A DNA stretch of 64,000 bases from Halovulum dunhuangense. GTDB taxonomy: Bacteria; Pseudomonadota; Alphaproteobacteria; Rhodobacterales; Rhodobacteraceae. Shown here in pieces: positions 1 to 10,050 of this stretch. Every line of letters starts with the position of its first letter. The stretch's first letter is position 1. A program made the translations under genes and the position numbers. The stretch covers positions 1,860,001-1,924,000 of the forward strand of contig NZ_JABFBC010000001.1 of the NCBI RefSeq assembly GCF_013093415.1, in the 5' to 3' direction. The notes below the pieces were generated by a model, which saw nothing but the letters and a program-made list of their open reading frames with translations, was not told the origin of the DNA and did no database searches.

Positions 1-392
1 GGCCCGGTATGGCCGAAGCCCGACACCGCGCCGTAGATCAGGCGCGGATGGCGTGCATGCAGCGTGTCCCACCCATAGCCCAGCTTTTCCATCACGCCGG
101 GGCGGAAGTTTTCCAGCACCACGTCGGCCCGCGCCAGAAGCCGCTCGAACAGGGCGCGGTCGGCGTCCGCCTTCAGGTCCAGCGCGATCGACTGCTTGCC
201 GCGGTTGATCGCCGCGAAATAGCCGCTCATGCCGTCCCGGAAGGGCGGGAAGGCGCGGGTGTCGTCGCCGCCGTCGGGGCGTTCCACCTTGATGATGCGC
301 GCGCCCAGGTCGCCCAGGCTCATCGCGGCATAGGGGCCGGCAAGCACATGGGTCAGGTCGAGGACGACGATATCCTTGAGCGGGCCGGTCAT
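1..392 (-). CDS. CaiB/BaiF family (class III) CoA-transferase, C-terminus outside window
   Basis: Minus-strand gene that runs off the left edge, so only about the first 130 residues are visible. The start MTGPLKDIVVLDLTHVLAGP, followed by MSLGDLGARIIKVERP and then NRGKQSIALDLK and ADVVLENFRPGVMEKLGYG, is the standard N-terminal half of class III CoA-transferases. These enzymes move CoA between carboxylic acids in the cytoplasm. The ATG lies 9 bp after the stop of the upstream methyltetrahydrofolate methyltransferase gene, so the two are probably co-transcribed. The acyl substrate cannot be told from this fragment. The family call is secure and the specific reaction is not. Confidence 0.85.
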   Translation of the reverse strand, partial: MTGPLKDIVVLDLTHVLAGPYAAMSLGDLGARIIKVERPDGGDDTRAFPPFRDGMSGYFAAINRGKQSIALDLKADADRALFERLLARADVVLENFRPGVMEKLGYGWDTLHARHPRLIYGAVSGFGHTG

Positions 393-401
393 CGCAGGAC
401 C

Positions 402-1328
402 TCAGCCGCGCCGCCGGCGGCGCCCCTCGCGGCCGCCGCGGCCGCCCGTCTCGCCCTCGGCGCCGGCGGGCTTGCTGGCGCGGATCCAGGCGGCGCCATG
501 GGGGTCGTTGTTCATCAGCAGGTTCGCGGCGCGGATCGCCTCCATCTCCTGCGGGCGGACCGGGTTCATGATCGCGGAAGTCATGCCCGACGCGATGGCC
601 ATGGGCAGGAAGGCCGCGTTGATCCCGTGCCGGTTCGGCAGGCCGAAGGACACGTTCGAGGCGCCGCAGGTGGTGTTGACCTTCAGCTCCTCGCGCAGGC
701 GGCGGACAAGGGCAAAGACCTGCTGGCCTGCCGTGGCCATCGCGCCGATGGGCATGACGAGGGGATCCACCACGATGTCATGGGCGGGGATGCCGTAATC
801 GGCCGCGCGCTCGACGATCCGCTTTGCGACGGCGAAGCGCACCTCGGGATCCTCGGAGATGCCGGTGTCGTCGTTCGAGATCGCGACCACGGGCACGTTG
901 TATTTCTTGATGAGGGGCAGCACGATCTCCAGCCGCTCCTCCTCGCCGGTGACGGAGTTGACCAGCGGCCGGCCGTGGCAGGCCTCGAGCCCGGCCTTCA
1001 GCGCCTCGGGGACGGAACTGTCGATGCAGAGCGGCACATCCACCAGCCCCTGCACCAGCTCGATCATCTGGCGCATCAGCGGCGGCTCGGTCTCGTTGGG
1101 GTTGGGGTTCGAGTTGTAGACGACGCCCGCGTTCACATCGAGCATGGTCGCCCCGCAGGCCACCTGTTCCAGCGCGTCCTTCTCGACGGTCGAGAAGTCG
1201 CCCGCCTCCAGCTGGGCCGCCAGCAGCTTGCGCCCGGTGGGGTTGATCCGCTCGCCGATCACGCAGAAGGGCTGATCGAAGCCGATGATGGCGGTCTTCG
1301 TCCGGGATTCGACGATGGTGCGGGTCAT
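402..1328 (-). CDS. Methyltetrahydrofolate:corrinoid methyltransferase, pterin-binding part of a split methionine synthase
   Basis: 308 residues with the TIM-barrel pterin-binding fold of the MetH second module and DHPS-like methyltransferases. Visible motifs are VIGERINPTGRK near the N-terminus, TMLDVNAG, PLCIDSS, PLVNSVTGEEER, and TTCGASNVSFGLPNR. It should move the methyl group of 5-methyl-THF to the cob(I)alamin of a partner protein in the cytoplasm. The length covers only this one MetH module. The start MTRTIVESRTKTA at 1328 was preferred over upstream in-frame codons because homology begins there. The last 14 residues, GGRGGREGRRRRRG, hold seven arginines, and a similar tail ends the homocysteine methyltransferase at 35827-36840. 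metF and a small PF13769-like gene lie immediately upstream. The family is clear; its role in a split MetH is inferred from the other two parts at 35.8-37.6 kb. Confidence 0.85.
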   Translation of the reverse strand: MTRTIVESRTKTAIIGFDQPFCVIGERINPTGRKLLAAQLEAGDFSTVEKDALEQVACGATMLDVNAGVVYNSNPNPNETEPPLMRQMIELVQGLVDVPLCIDSSVPEALKAGLEACHGRPLVNSVTGEEERLEIVLPLIKKYNVPVVAISNDDTGISEDPEVRFAVAKRIVERAADYGIPAHDIVVDPLVMPIGAMATAGQQVFALVRRLREELKVNTTCGASNVSFGLPNRHGINAAFLPMAIASGMTSAIMNPVRPQEMEAIRAANLLMNNDPHGAAWIRASKPAGAEGETGGRGGREGRRRRRG

Positions 1329-1492
1329 TCTGTGGTCCTGTCCTGTCTCATGCCCCGGGCCGCGGTGGCGCCCATGGGCCGTCCAATTCCGTTCAAGTCG
1401 TCCGCGGCGCCGCAAAGCCCGCCCGGCTGGAATACATGGAGTTGCGCGACATTGTAATCCGGGTGCGACGCTTTGTGATGCGCAGGGGGCGC

Positions 1493-1798
1493 TCAGCCCC
1501 TGTCGCGGAAGCCGTCGCTTGCGATCAGCGCGCGGATCGTGTCGGGATCGTGCTCTGCCTCCAGTCGGGCGGCCTCGGCTTGCGCGATGTCCTGCGGGTC
1601 GCCCTCGACCTGGTAGGGATCGGCGCGGCGCCATTCGCCAAGGTAGGCGTCGGCGTCGCGCGCGCCCACCTTCATGGCGCAACGGTCGATCGCCTGCTCG
1701 AACCGCTCGGGCAACTGGATCTTGACCGCGCGCCGGCCCTTGCCGACGATGACCTGCGCGGGGATGTCGCGCCAGTAGACGATGGTGACTTCGGGCAT
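1493..1798 (-). CDS. Small 'virulence factor' family protein (PF13769-like)
   Basis: 101 residues beginning MPEVTIVYWRDIPAQVIVGK. The pattern YWRDIPAQV, the basic GRRAVKIQLPERFEQAID and the acidic DAYLGEWRR region match the family annotated only as 'virulence factor'. That name is historical and does not describe a function here. There is no signal peptide or membrane segment, so the protein is probably cytoplasmic. The inner ATG at 1798 was chosen because the conserved sequence starts there and the 29-codon upstream extension is unlike the family. It is divergent from metF (158 bp apart) and precedes the methyltetrahydrofolate methyltransferase in the same direction by 164 bp. A link to one-carbon or methionine metabolism is inferred from context only. 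Confidence 0.7.
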   Translation of the reverse strand: MPEVTIVYWRDIPAQVIVGKGRRAVKIQLPERFEQAIDRCAMKVGARDADAYLGEWRRADPYQVEGDPQDIAQAEAARLEAEHDPDTIRALIASDGFRDRG

Positions 1799-1956
1799 GT
1801 TCGGTCCTATCTGTCCGCAATTCGGTGGTGTGGCGTTGAAGTAGGCGCTGCGCGCGGGATTGTCAGCAGGGCAAGGCAATTGCATCTGTGATCCCGGGGC
1901 CGGATGACGTACAGAGGCATCGCAGCGAAACGCTTTGACGGTAGGATCCGACGCTC

Positions 1957-2859
1957 ATGACTTCCACACGGACAAAGGGCACCCCGCCCAAGACCCTGTC
2001 TTTCGAATTCTTTCCCCCGCAATCCCCCGAGGCGGAGGCGCAGCTCTGGCGCTCGGTCGAGCGGCTGGCGCCGCTTTCGCCCAGCTTCGTCTCGGTCACC
2101 TACGGGGCGGGCGGGACCACGCGCGAACGCACCAAGGTCGCGATCCGCACCATCCAGGAACGCGCGCATCTCAGCGTGGCGGGGCACCTGACCTGCGTCG
2201 GCGCCTCGCGCGCCGAAACGATGGAGGTGGCCCACGCCTATCGCGCCATGGGCGTGACCCGGATCGTGGCGCTGCGGGGCGACCCGCCCAAGGGCGAGAC
2301 GAAGTTCGTGCCCCATCCCGAGGGGTTCACCCATGCGGCCGAACTGGTCGAGGCGCTGGCCGCGGACGGGTTCGACGTGACCGTGGGCGCATACCCCGAG
2401 ACCCATCCCGAGGCGGCCTCTCCGGAGGCGGATATCGACAACCTCAAGCGCAAGCTCGACGCGGGCGCGGACCGGGCGATCACGCAGTTCTTCTTCGAGG
2501 CGGACTGCTTCCTGCGCTTTCGCGACCGCTGCGTGGCGGCCGGGATCGACGCGCCGATCATCCCCGGCATCCTGCCGATCGAGAATTTCCAGCGCATGTC
2601 CCGTTTTGCCAGCGCCTGCGGCACCAGCGTGCCCGACTGGATGGAACGGGGCTTCGCGGATGCCGCCGGCGACGACGCGGCCGAGACGACGCTTGCCACC
2701 ACCATCGCGACCGATCTGTGCGGGCGGATGCTGGAAGAGGGTGTGGATCACCTGCATTTCTACACGCTCAACAAGCCGGACCTGACCTTCAACATCGCCC
2801 GCGCGCTGGGGTTCGAGCCGGTGACGCCGAACCTTGCGGCTGGGAACGGCGTGGCCTGA
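1957..2859 (+). CDS. metF: 5,10-methylenetetrahydrofolate reductase
   Basis: 300 residues, the usual length for bacterial MetF. It reduces 5,10-methylene-THF to 5-methyl-THF using FAD, providing the methyl donor for methionine synthesis in the cytoplasm. Visible motifs are LSFEFFPPQSPEAE at the N-terminus, SVTYGAGGTTRERT, GHLTCVGASR, IVALRGDPPKGE, and KLDAGADRAITQFFFEAD. The ATG at 1957 fits the family start. It is divergent from the small PF13769-like gene and the methyl-THF methyltransferase, so producer and user of methyl-THF are side by side. An imperfect hairpin (2872-2900) follows the stop. No known methionine riboswitch was recognised upstream. Confidence 0.95.
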   Translation: MTSTRTKGTPPKTLSFEFFPPQSPEAEAQLWRSVERLAPLSPSFVSVTYGAGGTTRERTKVAIRTIQERAHLSVAGHLTCVGASRAETMEVAHAYRAMGVTRIVALRGDPPKGETKFVPHPEGFTHAAELVEALAADGFDVTVGAYPETHPEAASPEADIDNLKRKLDAGADRAITQFFFEADCFLRFRDRCVAAGIDAPIIPGILPIENFQRMSRFASACGTSVPDWMERGFADAAGDDAAETTLATTIATDLCGRMLEEGVDHLHFYTLNKPDLTFNIARALGFEPVTPNLAAGNGVA

Positions 2860-2871
2860 GGGTCAAGCCGT

Positions 2872-2900
2872 GCCGACCGCGGCGCTTGCCGCAGGTCGGC
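2872..2900 (+). terminator. Candidate terminator hairpin after metF
   Basis: Arms 2872-2883 and 2888-2900 form a 12-bp stem with one bulged A and a GCTT loop, 12 bases after the metF stop. The downstream CCTTGATG is not a strong T-run, so intrinsic termination may be weak. Thermodynamics were judged by eye. Confidence 0.5.
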
Positions 2901-2964
2901 CCTTGATGTAGCGTCAGGTCAAATGGCCGCCGATCACGGTGCGGCCCATGATTTGGCTGGATAG

Positions 2965-4116
2965 ATGGCGCAGAAAACAGATGTTTCTGCGCAGGACAGG
3001 AAAAAGCGTGCCCGCCATCGCGGGCCGCGCAGCGCCCCTGCGCAGGAGAGCGGCGAGCTTTATGCCGCTCTCGACCTCGGCACGAATTCGTGCCGCATGC
3101 TGATTGCGGCGCCGCAGGGCCCGCAGTTCACGATTGTCGATGCCTTCGCCAAATCGGTGCGACTGGGCGCGGATCTCGAACGGACCGGGGCGCTGTCGCG
3201 CGCCTCGATCGAGCGCACGATCCGCGCGTTGCAGGTCTGTGCGGGCAAGCTGCGCAAACTGGAGGTGCGGCACACAAGGCTGGTCGCGACCGAGGCCTGC
3301 CGGCGGGCGAAGAACGGCCGCGCCTTCATCGAGCAGGTGGAAAAGCGCACCGGCCTGCATCTGGAGCTGATCCGCCCCGAGGAAGAGGCGCGGCTTGCCG
3401 TCATCTCCTGCGCGCCGCTGGTCGAGGCGGAAAGCGAGCATGTGATGGTGTTCGACATCGGCGGCGGATCGACGGAACTGGTCTGGATCGACGTCTCGGG
3501 CGTCGCGGCCGACCAGCGCGCCGAGGCGGTGATGCGGCTCGACATCCGGGGCTGGCGCCGGGCGGGCGGCCCGCAGGATCCGACCCCGGGCGAGGCGCGG
3601 ATCGTCGATTTCATCTCCGTGCCGCTGGGCGTCGCGACCCTGCACGAGCGTTTCGACGACGTGGAGGACGAGAGCGCGCGCTTTGCGCTGATGAGCTGGT
3701 ATTTCGAGGAACAGCTGACGAAATTCCGTCCCTACACGGACCTCGACGTGCTGGACGGGGTGGAGCGGTTCCAGATGATCGGCACCTCGGGCACGGTGAC
3801 GACGGTGGCGGCCGCGCATCTGGGCCTGCGCCGCTACGACCGGCGCAAGGTGGACGGGCTGACCTTGAGCGTGGCGCAGATCGAGACGGTGATCGGCCGG
3901 CTGATGACGCTCGGCCCCGAGGGGCGGCGGATGGACCCCTCGATCGGCAAGGACCGGGCCGAGCTGATCGTCTCGGGCGCGGCGATCCTGCAGACGCTGA
4001 TCCGCATCTGGCCCACCGACCGGCTTGGCGTCGCGGATCGGGGCCTGCGCGAGGGGATGCTTCTGTCGATGATGAACCGCGAGGGCGCGTTGAGATTGGG
4101 GAACAGACATGGCTGA
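2965..4116 (+). CDS. Ppx/GppA family phosphatase (exopolyphosphatase / pppGpp hydrolase)
   Basis: 383 residues of the ASKHA-fold Ppx/GppA family, acting on polyphosphate or guanosine pentaphosphate in the cytoplasm. Visible are the phosphate-1 loop [15 protein letters not shown] after a basic leader of about 30 residues, [23 protein letters not shown], the second nucleotide loop [13 protein letters not shown], and GTSGTVTT. Two inserts rich in Arg and Gly are typical of the alphaproteobacterial branch. The C-terminal HD-like extension of E. coli Ppx is absent, so this is the short form. The 3' end overlaps rlmE by 8 bp, implying co-translation. Polyphosphate and pppGpp substrates cannot be separated from sequence alone. 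Confidence 0.88.
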   Translation: MAQKTDVSAQDRKKRARHRGPRSAPAQESGELYAALDLGTNSCRMLIAAPQGPQFTIVDAFAKSVRLGADLERTGALSRASIERTIRALQVCAGKLRKLEVRHTRLVATEACRRAKNGRAFIEQVEKRTGLHLELIRPEEEARLAVISCAPLVEAESEHVMVFDIGGGSTELVWIDVSGVAADQRAEAVMRLDIRGWRRAGGPQDPTPGEARIVDFISVPLGVATLHERFDDVEDESARFALMSWYFEEQLTKFRPYTDLDVLDGVERFQMIGTSGTVTTVAAAHLGLRRYDRRKVDGLTLSVAQIETVIGRLMTLGPEGRRMDPSIGKDRAELIVSGAAILQTLIRIWPTDRLGVADRGLREGMLLSMMNREGALRLGNRHG

Positions 4117-4843
4117 CGATACGCGGCGCAGTTCGGGGCGCGGGCAGCGCGACCTGAAGGTGCGGGTCAAGACCGCGCGCGGGCGGCGCACCAGCTCCAC
4201 CCGCTGGCTGGAGCGGCAGTTGAACGATCCTTACGTCCAGCGCGCCAAGCGCGAGGGCTATCGCGGCCGCGCCGCCTACAAGATCATGGAGCTGGACGAC
4301 AAGTTCCGCTTTCTCGTGCCGGGCGCGCGGGTGGTCGATCTGGGCTGCGCGCCGGGCGGCTGGTGCCAGGTGGCGGTGCCGCGGGTGAACGCGCTGGGCG
4401 AGAAGAAGGGCAAGGCCGTGGGCCGGGTCATCGGCGTGGACCTCCAGGAGGTGGAGCCCATTCCGGGGGTCGAACTGCACCAGCTGGATTTTCTTGCCGA
4501 TGAAGCTGACGAGCAGGTGAAGCAATGGCTCGGCGGGCCTGCCGACGTGGTGATGTCGGACATGGCCGCCGCATCGTCCGGGCACAAGCAGACCGACCAC
4601 CTTCGCATCATCGCGCTTTGCGAGGCGGCCGCGGATTTCGCCGCCGACGTGCTGGAGGAGGGGGGCACATTCGTCGCCAAGGTGCTGGCGGGCGGCGCCG
4701 AGACCGAGCTTCTGGCGCGGCTCAAGCAGGATTTCGTGCAGGTCCGCCACATGAAGCCCCCCGCCAGCCGGTCCGACAGTTCCGAGAAGTTCGTCGTGGC
4801 GACCGGGTTCCGGGGCCGCAAGCGGGACGCGGCCGGGGAGTGA
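4109..4843 (+). CDS. rlmE: 23S rRNA (uridine-2'-O-)-methyltransferase RlmE/FtsJ
   Basis: 244 residues. It methylates U2552 in the peptidyl-transferase A loop of 23S rRNA, using S-adenosylmethionine. Motifs seen are [19 protein letters not shown], the first catalytic lysine in [19 protein letters not shown]-binding [33 protein letters not shown] and the C-terminal [13 protein letters not shown]. The N-terminal 20-30 residues are basic, as in alphaproteobacterial members. The ATG overlaps the end of the Ppx/GppA gene by 8 bp, the usual arrangement in this group. Confidence 0.95.
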   Translation: MADDTRRSSGRGQRDLKVRVKTARGRRTSSTRWLERQLNDPYVQRAKREGYRGRAAYKIMELDDKFRFLVPGARVVDLGCAPGGWCQVAVPRVNALGEKKGKAVGRVIGVDLQEVEPIPGVELHQLDFLADEADEQVKQWLGGPADVVMSDMAAASSGHKQTDHLRIIALCEAAADFAADVLEEGGTFVAKVLAGGAETELLARLKQDFVQVRHMKPPASRSDSSEKFVVATGFRGRKRDAAGE

Positions 4844-5202
4844 CGGCAAAAAGCGGGGACCAAGCCACTCGGCCCCCGTCTTGATGCTGAAAGATCGCCT
4901 TAAAACACTTGTCGGCGCGCTGCCGGAGAAGCGGTCCAGCGCCGGGAGAGCCCGACAATCTGCCCACGACCAAATTGGTAGCGGAGAATCGTGACGATTC
5001 CATGACGCGGGCCGCCCGGGCGGCCGCGACAGGCGTTCCGACGGGCAGAAATCCCGGTTTCCGCCATGCCGTCACGCAGGGCGCGGGGGCGGGGCTGCGC
5101 CGATCGTTGCGCCATCAGGCGGATCGGATGCCGCAGCGGAACGGGAACGGGCGCGCCGCTGCGGGCGCGCCCCCTCTTGCGTTTGCGTGGGAATGGATCG
5201 GC
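4844..5202. other. Intergenic region between rlmE and the PhoX gene
   Basis: 359 bp between the convergent ends of rlmE and the PhoX gene. Open frames here continue antisense from neighbouring genes and show no recognisable protein. A weak C/G-rich inverted repeat follows the rlmE stop (about 4852-4880), and a clear 9-bp hairpin sits near the PhoX end (5149-5172). I see no RNA gene. Confidence 0.6.
5149..5172 (-). terminator. Candidate hairpin downstream of the PhoX gene
   Basis: Perfect 9-bp arms GGGCGCGCC (5149-5157) and GGCGCGCCC (5164-5172) with a 6-base loop, 31 bases beyond the PhoX stop codon on the minus strand. No T-run follows, so it may act with Rho or only protect the 3' end. Confidence 0.4.
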
Positions 5203-7092
5203 TCAGCCGACCAGCGCGTTGTCGTCGCGCTTCACCGCCACCACGGTCGATCGCGGCAGCGCCCCATCGCCGTCGGGGAAGGGGGCGTCGGGGTGCTGGA
5301 TGCCCACGAACATGGTGCGCCTGTCGGCCGACCAGGTAAGGCCCGTCACCTCGGATCCGCTGGGCCCGGTGAGGAAACGCTCGATCCGGCCCGTGGCGGG
5401 GTCGCCCGCGAGCATCTGGTTGTTGCCCTGGCCGGCGAAATCGCCCTCGTTGCTGTCGTCGCCGTCGGTCTGGATCCAGACGAGGCCGGTCGAGTCGAAC
5501 ATCATCCCGTCGGGCGAGTTGAACATGTTGCCCTCGTTGATGTTCTCAGAACCGGCATAGGCATCCGAATGCACGGCCGGGTTGCCTGCCATGACATACA
5601 GATCCCAGGTAAAGCCGCTGGCGGCGTGGTCGTCCGCCTCGGGATACCAGCGCACGATCTGGCCATAGCCGTTCTCGGCGCGCGGGTTGGGGCCGCTGGC
5701 CGGGGTCCAGTCGCCGCCCGCATTGGCGCGCACGCCGCGGCGGGTGTTGTTGGTCAAGCAGCAGTAGCCCTCGACCGCGACCGGGTTCACGGCCACCCAT
5801 TCCGGGCGGTCCATGGTGGTGGCGTTCACGCGGCTGCCGGCGGTGCGGCTGAAGATCAGGATCTCCTCGGCCGACATGCCGGTCGCCTCGGGGGTCAGGG
5901 CGACCCATTCGCCGGTCCCGTCGTCGTTGAAGCGGGCAACGTAAAGCTGGCCATCGTCCAGCAGGCCCGAAGTGTCGCCGCCCGGCACATAGATGCCGCT
6001 GGAGACGAACTTGTACATGAACTCGCCCCGCTCGTCGTCGCCCATGTAGACGACCACGCGGCCGTCACGGGCCAGCGCGCAGGCGGCGTTCTCGTGCTTG
6101 AAGCGGCCGAGCGCGGTGCGCTTGACGGGGGTCGACCCGGGGTCCGCGGGGTCGATCTCGACCACCCAGCCGTGGCGGTTCGGCTCGTTGGGGTTCATCG
6201 AGATGTCGAAGCGCGGGTCGAACTGCTCGTAGCGGTAGCGCCCCTCCAGCCCGATACCGTAACGGGCAAAACCCTCCGGACGCTCGAACGACGCATCGGT
6301 CGAGCCGAAGTAGCCGTTGAAGTTCTCTTCGCAGGTCAGGTAGGTACCCCAGGGCGTCTTGCCCGAGCCGCAGTTGTTCAGCGTGCCGAGCGCGAGAACC
6401 CCCTCGGGGTCGGCCTCGGTCTTCATCAGGTCATGGCCGGCCGCGGGGCCGGAAATCCGCATCGGCGTGTTGTGGTGGATGCGCCGGTTGTAGGGGCTGT
6501 CGATCACGACGGCCCAGCCGTCCGGGCCCTCGGCCACTTCCATCACGGTCACGCCCTGCATGTTCTGCAGGATGCGCACCTCGTCCGCATTGGCGGGCAT
6601 GCCGTCCGCGCGATGAGGCAGGTTCACCTTGGTGTTCACATACTCGTGGTTCACCGCGATCAGCTGGCGATTGCCGACCACGAACAGCTCCATCCCGTCG
6701 GTGTTCTCGCCGAACACCTTGTCGGAAGCCTCGAGCGAGATGCCCGTCTCCTGCGAGAGCGGGTCGACACCCGAAAACAGCGGGTCGCCCCACTTGACCA
6801 GCGGCTGCCAGCTGTAGCCCTCGGGAACGTGCACGGTCGCGTCGGTCTGCGCCGCGATCGGGGTAAAGGCGAAGCGGCTCGCCGCTTCCTGCGCGCGGGC
6901 CGAGCCGCTGCTCAGAAGCCCGGTGCCCATCACCGCGGCGCCCGAGCCCAGCACCACCAGGTTGCCGAGGAAGCCGCGCCGCGTCATGGCGCGCTCGACC
7001 ACGCGGTCGAAGCCGGTTTCCTCGGGGCGGGGGTCGTGCAACTCGTCCCACTCGTCCCAGGACAGCGTGGACTTGTCGATCTCGATGTTCAT
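5203..7092 (-). CDS. phoX: PhoX-type alkaline phosphatase (DUF839), Tat-exported
   Basis: 629 residues. PhoX enzymes are Ca/Fe-dependent phosphomonoesterases of the periplasm or cell surface that free phosphate from organic esters. The N-terminus has a long leader, then the twin-arginine motif TRRGFLGN (residues 37-44), a hydrophobic stretch and a cleavage site near SARAQEA. Family motifs include EGYSWQPLVKWGDPLF, NHEYVN, NNCGSGKTPWGTYLTCEENF, GRFKHENA, VVYMGDDERGEFMYKFVS, CLTNNTRRG, GLVWIQTDGDDSNEGDF and GPSGSEVTGLTWSADRRTMFV. The inner start at 7092 was chosen because GGAGG lies about 9 bases upstream and the family begins there. It is divergent from guaB. A Pho-box-like repeat lies about 75-100 bp upstream. 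Specific activity is inferred from the family. Confidence 0.88.
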   Translation of the reverse strand: MNIEIDKSTLSWDEWDELHDPRPEETGFDRVVERAMTRRGFLGNLVVLGSGAAVMGTGLLSSGSARAQEAASRFAFTPIAAQTDATVHVPEGYSWQPLVKWGDPLFSGVDPLSQETGISLEASDKVFGENTDGMELFVVGNRQLIAVNHEYVNTKVNLPHRADGMPANADEVRILQNMQGVTVMEVAEGPDGWAVVIDSPYNRRIHHNTPMRISGPAAGHDLMKTEADPEGVLALGTLNNCGSGKTPWGTYLTCEENFNGYFGSTDASFERPEGFARYGIGLEGRYRYEQFDPRFDISMNPNEPNRHGWVVEIDPADPGSTPVKRTALGRFKHENAACALARDGRVVVYMGDDERGEFMYKFVSSGIYVPGGDTSGLLDDGQLYVARFNDDGTGEWVALTPEATGMSAEEILIFSRTAGSRVNATTMDRPEWVAVNPVAVEGYCCLTNNTRRGVRANAGGDWTPASGPNPRAENGYGQIVRWYPEADDHAASGFTWDLYVMAGNPAVHSDAYAGSENINEGNMFNSPDGMMFDSTGLVWIQTDGDDSNEGDFAGQGNNQMLAGDPATGRIERFLTGPSGSEVTGLTWSADRRTMFVGIQHPDAPFPDGDGALPRSTVVAVKRDDNALVG

Positions 7093-7165
7093 GGCGCCGA
7101 ATCCTCCGTTGGCAGCGAAACACGCATTGGCTGCCATCGGTGTAGGGGGCGGCGTTTACCGATTT

Positions 7166-7194
7166 GTGACGCTTCGGCTGCGCTTGTGCGACAG
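7166..7194 (-). promoter_or_regulatory. Candidate Pho box upstream of the PhoX gene
   Basis: On the minus strand, CTGTCGC (7188-7194) and GCGTCAC (7166-7172) occur 22 bp apart with A-rich spacers, i.e. on the 11-bp repeat register of PhoB sites (consensus CTGTCAT). They match the consensus at 5 of 7 and 4 of 7 bases. The middle repeat is poor. The position, 75-100 bp before the start codon, suits activation under phosphate limitation. Confidence 0.35.
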
Positions 7195-7257
7195 CCCCGG
7201 CCGCGGGGCCGCGCGTTCCGGCGCGGGACTTTCCTTTTCCGGGCACCCGTGAAATAG

Positions 7258-8739
<1,482 letters not shown>

Positions 8740-8763
8740 GGCCGCACCGGGCAAGGAGACGCG

Positions 8764-9951
8764 ATGACCCCCGGTGGCCGTCTTTCGGCGGCGATGGAGA
8801 TCCTTGACGCGGTGATCGCGGGCGAGCCGGCCGAGCGGGTGCTTACCCGCTGGGCGCGGGCCAGCCGGTTCGCCGGGTCGAAGGACCGGGCCGCGATCCG
8901 CGACATCGTCTATGACGTGCTGCGCCGCCGGCGCAGCTGCCTCTGGTCCTCGGGCGCAGGGCAGGAAAGCGGCCGCGCGCTGGTCACAGGGCTTCTGGTG
9001 CAGACCGCGCCGCAGGATCTGACGCTTTATGACGGGGCCGGCCATGCCCCCGCGCCGCTTGGCGCCGAGGAGGAGGCGGGCCAGCGCGCCACGCTGGACG
9101 AGGCGCGGGTGGCGGTGCGCTGCGATTTTCCCGACTTTCTGGAACCGGAGTTGCGCCGCTCGCTGGACGAGCGGCTGGAGCAGGTGATGACCGCCCTGCG
9201 CGACCGCGCGCCGGTGGACCTGCGCGTGAACCGCCTGCGCGCGACACCGGATCAGGCGGCGCAGGCCCTGCGCGCCGAGGGGATCGAGACCGAGCCGCTC
9301 GCCGATGCGCCCGATGCGCTGCGCGTCGTCGCGGGCCAGCGCGGGGTTGCGGGCAGCCGCGCCTATCGCGACGGGATGGTCGAGTTGCAGGACGCGGCCA
9401 GCCAGCAGGTCGCCGCCGCCGTGAGGGCGGAAAAGGGGATGCGGGTGCTCGATCTCTGTGCGGGTGGCGGTGGCAAGACGCTGGCGCTTGCGGCGCATAT
9501 GGGCGGGCAGGGCACTCTTGCCGCCTATGACGCGAACCCCGCGCGGATGCGCGATCTGCCGGCCCGGGCTGAACGGGCGGGCGTGCGGGTGACCATCGCG
9601 GATGACGGGCTGCTGGCGCGGATGCAGGGCGCCTTCGACCGGGTGCTGGTGGATGCGCCCTGTTCCGGCACGGGGGCCTGGCGGCGCAATCCGGATCAGA
9701 AATGGCGCCTGACGCAAGCGGATCTTGCAGAGCTTGTGGCGCTTCAGGCGCGGATCCTCGACCGGGCGCTGACGCTGGTCCGGCCCGAGGGACGGATCCT
9801 TTATGCCACCTGTTCGCTGCTGGCCTGCGAGAACGAGGATCAGCCGCGCGCCTTTCTCGACCGCCATGACCACGCGCTCAAGGGCGCCGAGCGGCGGCTC
9901 GATCCGGGCCCTGGCGGTGACGGTTTCTATTTCTGCGAGCTTTTGCCATAA
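8764..9951 (+). CDS. rsmB: RsmB-family 16S rRNA (cytosine-C5) methyltransferase
   Basis: 395 residues, SAM-dependent m5C methyltransferase of the NOL1/NOP2/Sun family. An N-terminal NusB-like helical part (about residues 1-130) precedes the Rossmann domain. Motifs are VDLRVNRLRATP, QDAASQQVAAAV, SAM site VLDLCAGGGGKTLALA, VLVDAPCSGTGAWRRNPDQKW (motif IV Cys) and ILYATCSLLACENEDQ (motif VI catalytic Cys). AAGGAG is correctly placed before the ATG, and guaB is 24 bp upstream. The exact target base (C967 in E. coli) is assumed from the family, since this branch is shorter and diverged. Confidence 0.88.
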   Translation: MTPGGRLSAAMEILDAVIAGEPAERVLTRWARASRFAGSKDRAAIRDIVYDVLRRRRSCLWSSGAGQESGRALVTGLLVQTAPQDLTLYDGAGHAPAPLGAEEEAGQRATLDEARVAVRCDFPDFLEPELRRSLDERLEQVMTALRDRAPVDLRVNRLRATPDQAAQALRAEGIETEPLADAPDALRVVAGQRGVAGSRAYRDGMVELQDAASQQVAAAVRAEKGMRVLDLCAGGGGKTLALAAHMGGQGTLAAYDANPARMRDLPARAERAGVRVTIADDGLLARMQGAFDRVLVDAPCSGTGAWRRNPDQKWRLTQADLAELVALQARILDRALTLVRPEGRILYATCSLLACENEDQPRAFLDRHDHALKGAERRLDPGPGGDGFYFCELLP

Positions 9952-9990
9952 TCGCGCAACCAGAGAGGGAATCGGCTCGGCCCCGCAGTC

Positions 9991-10010
9991 CAGTTACCAT
10001 CCGTTAACTG
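9991..10010. promoter_or_regulatory. 20-bp inverted repeat upstream of cckA
   Basis: CAGTTA and TAACTG form perfect 6-bp arms around an 8-base spacer, ending 40 bp before the cckA start codon. The right half contains GTTAAC, which resembles the TTAAC core of CtrA sites. A GAATC (GANTC methylation motif) occurs at 9969-9973. The binding factor is unknown and the CtrA link is a guess. Confidence 0.35.
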
Positions 10011-10050
10011 ACCCAGCCGCATACCTGCCCGAAACGGCGAGCGTGAACGC

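Noticed and set aside
1493-1798. Virulence function for the PF13769-like protein
   Set aside because: The label is only a family name. The context is one-carbon metabolism and no other virulence trait is seen.
1799-1956. Possible SAM, SAH or cobalamin riboswitch before metF
   Set aside because: I looked for the B12 box and SAM/SAH core motifs by eye and found no convincing match. A covariance-model search would be needed to exclude one.
4909-7257. 782-codon plus-strand open frame opposite the PhoX gene
   Set aside because: It is antisense to a well-supported PhoX gene, is rich in Ala, Gly, His and Arg with no recognisable motif, and is a usual shadow in GC-rich DNA.
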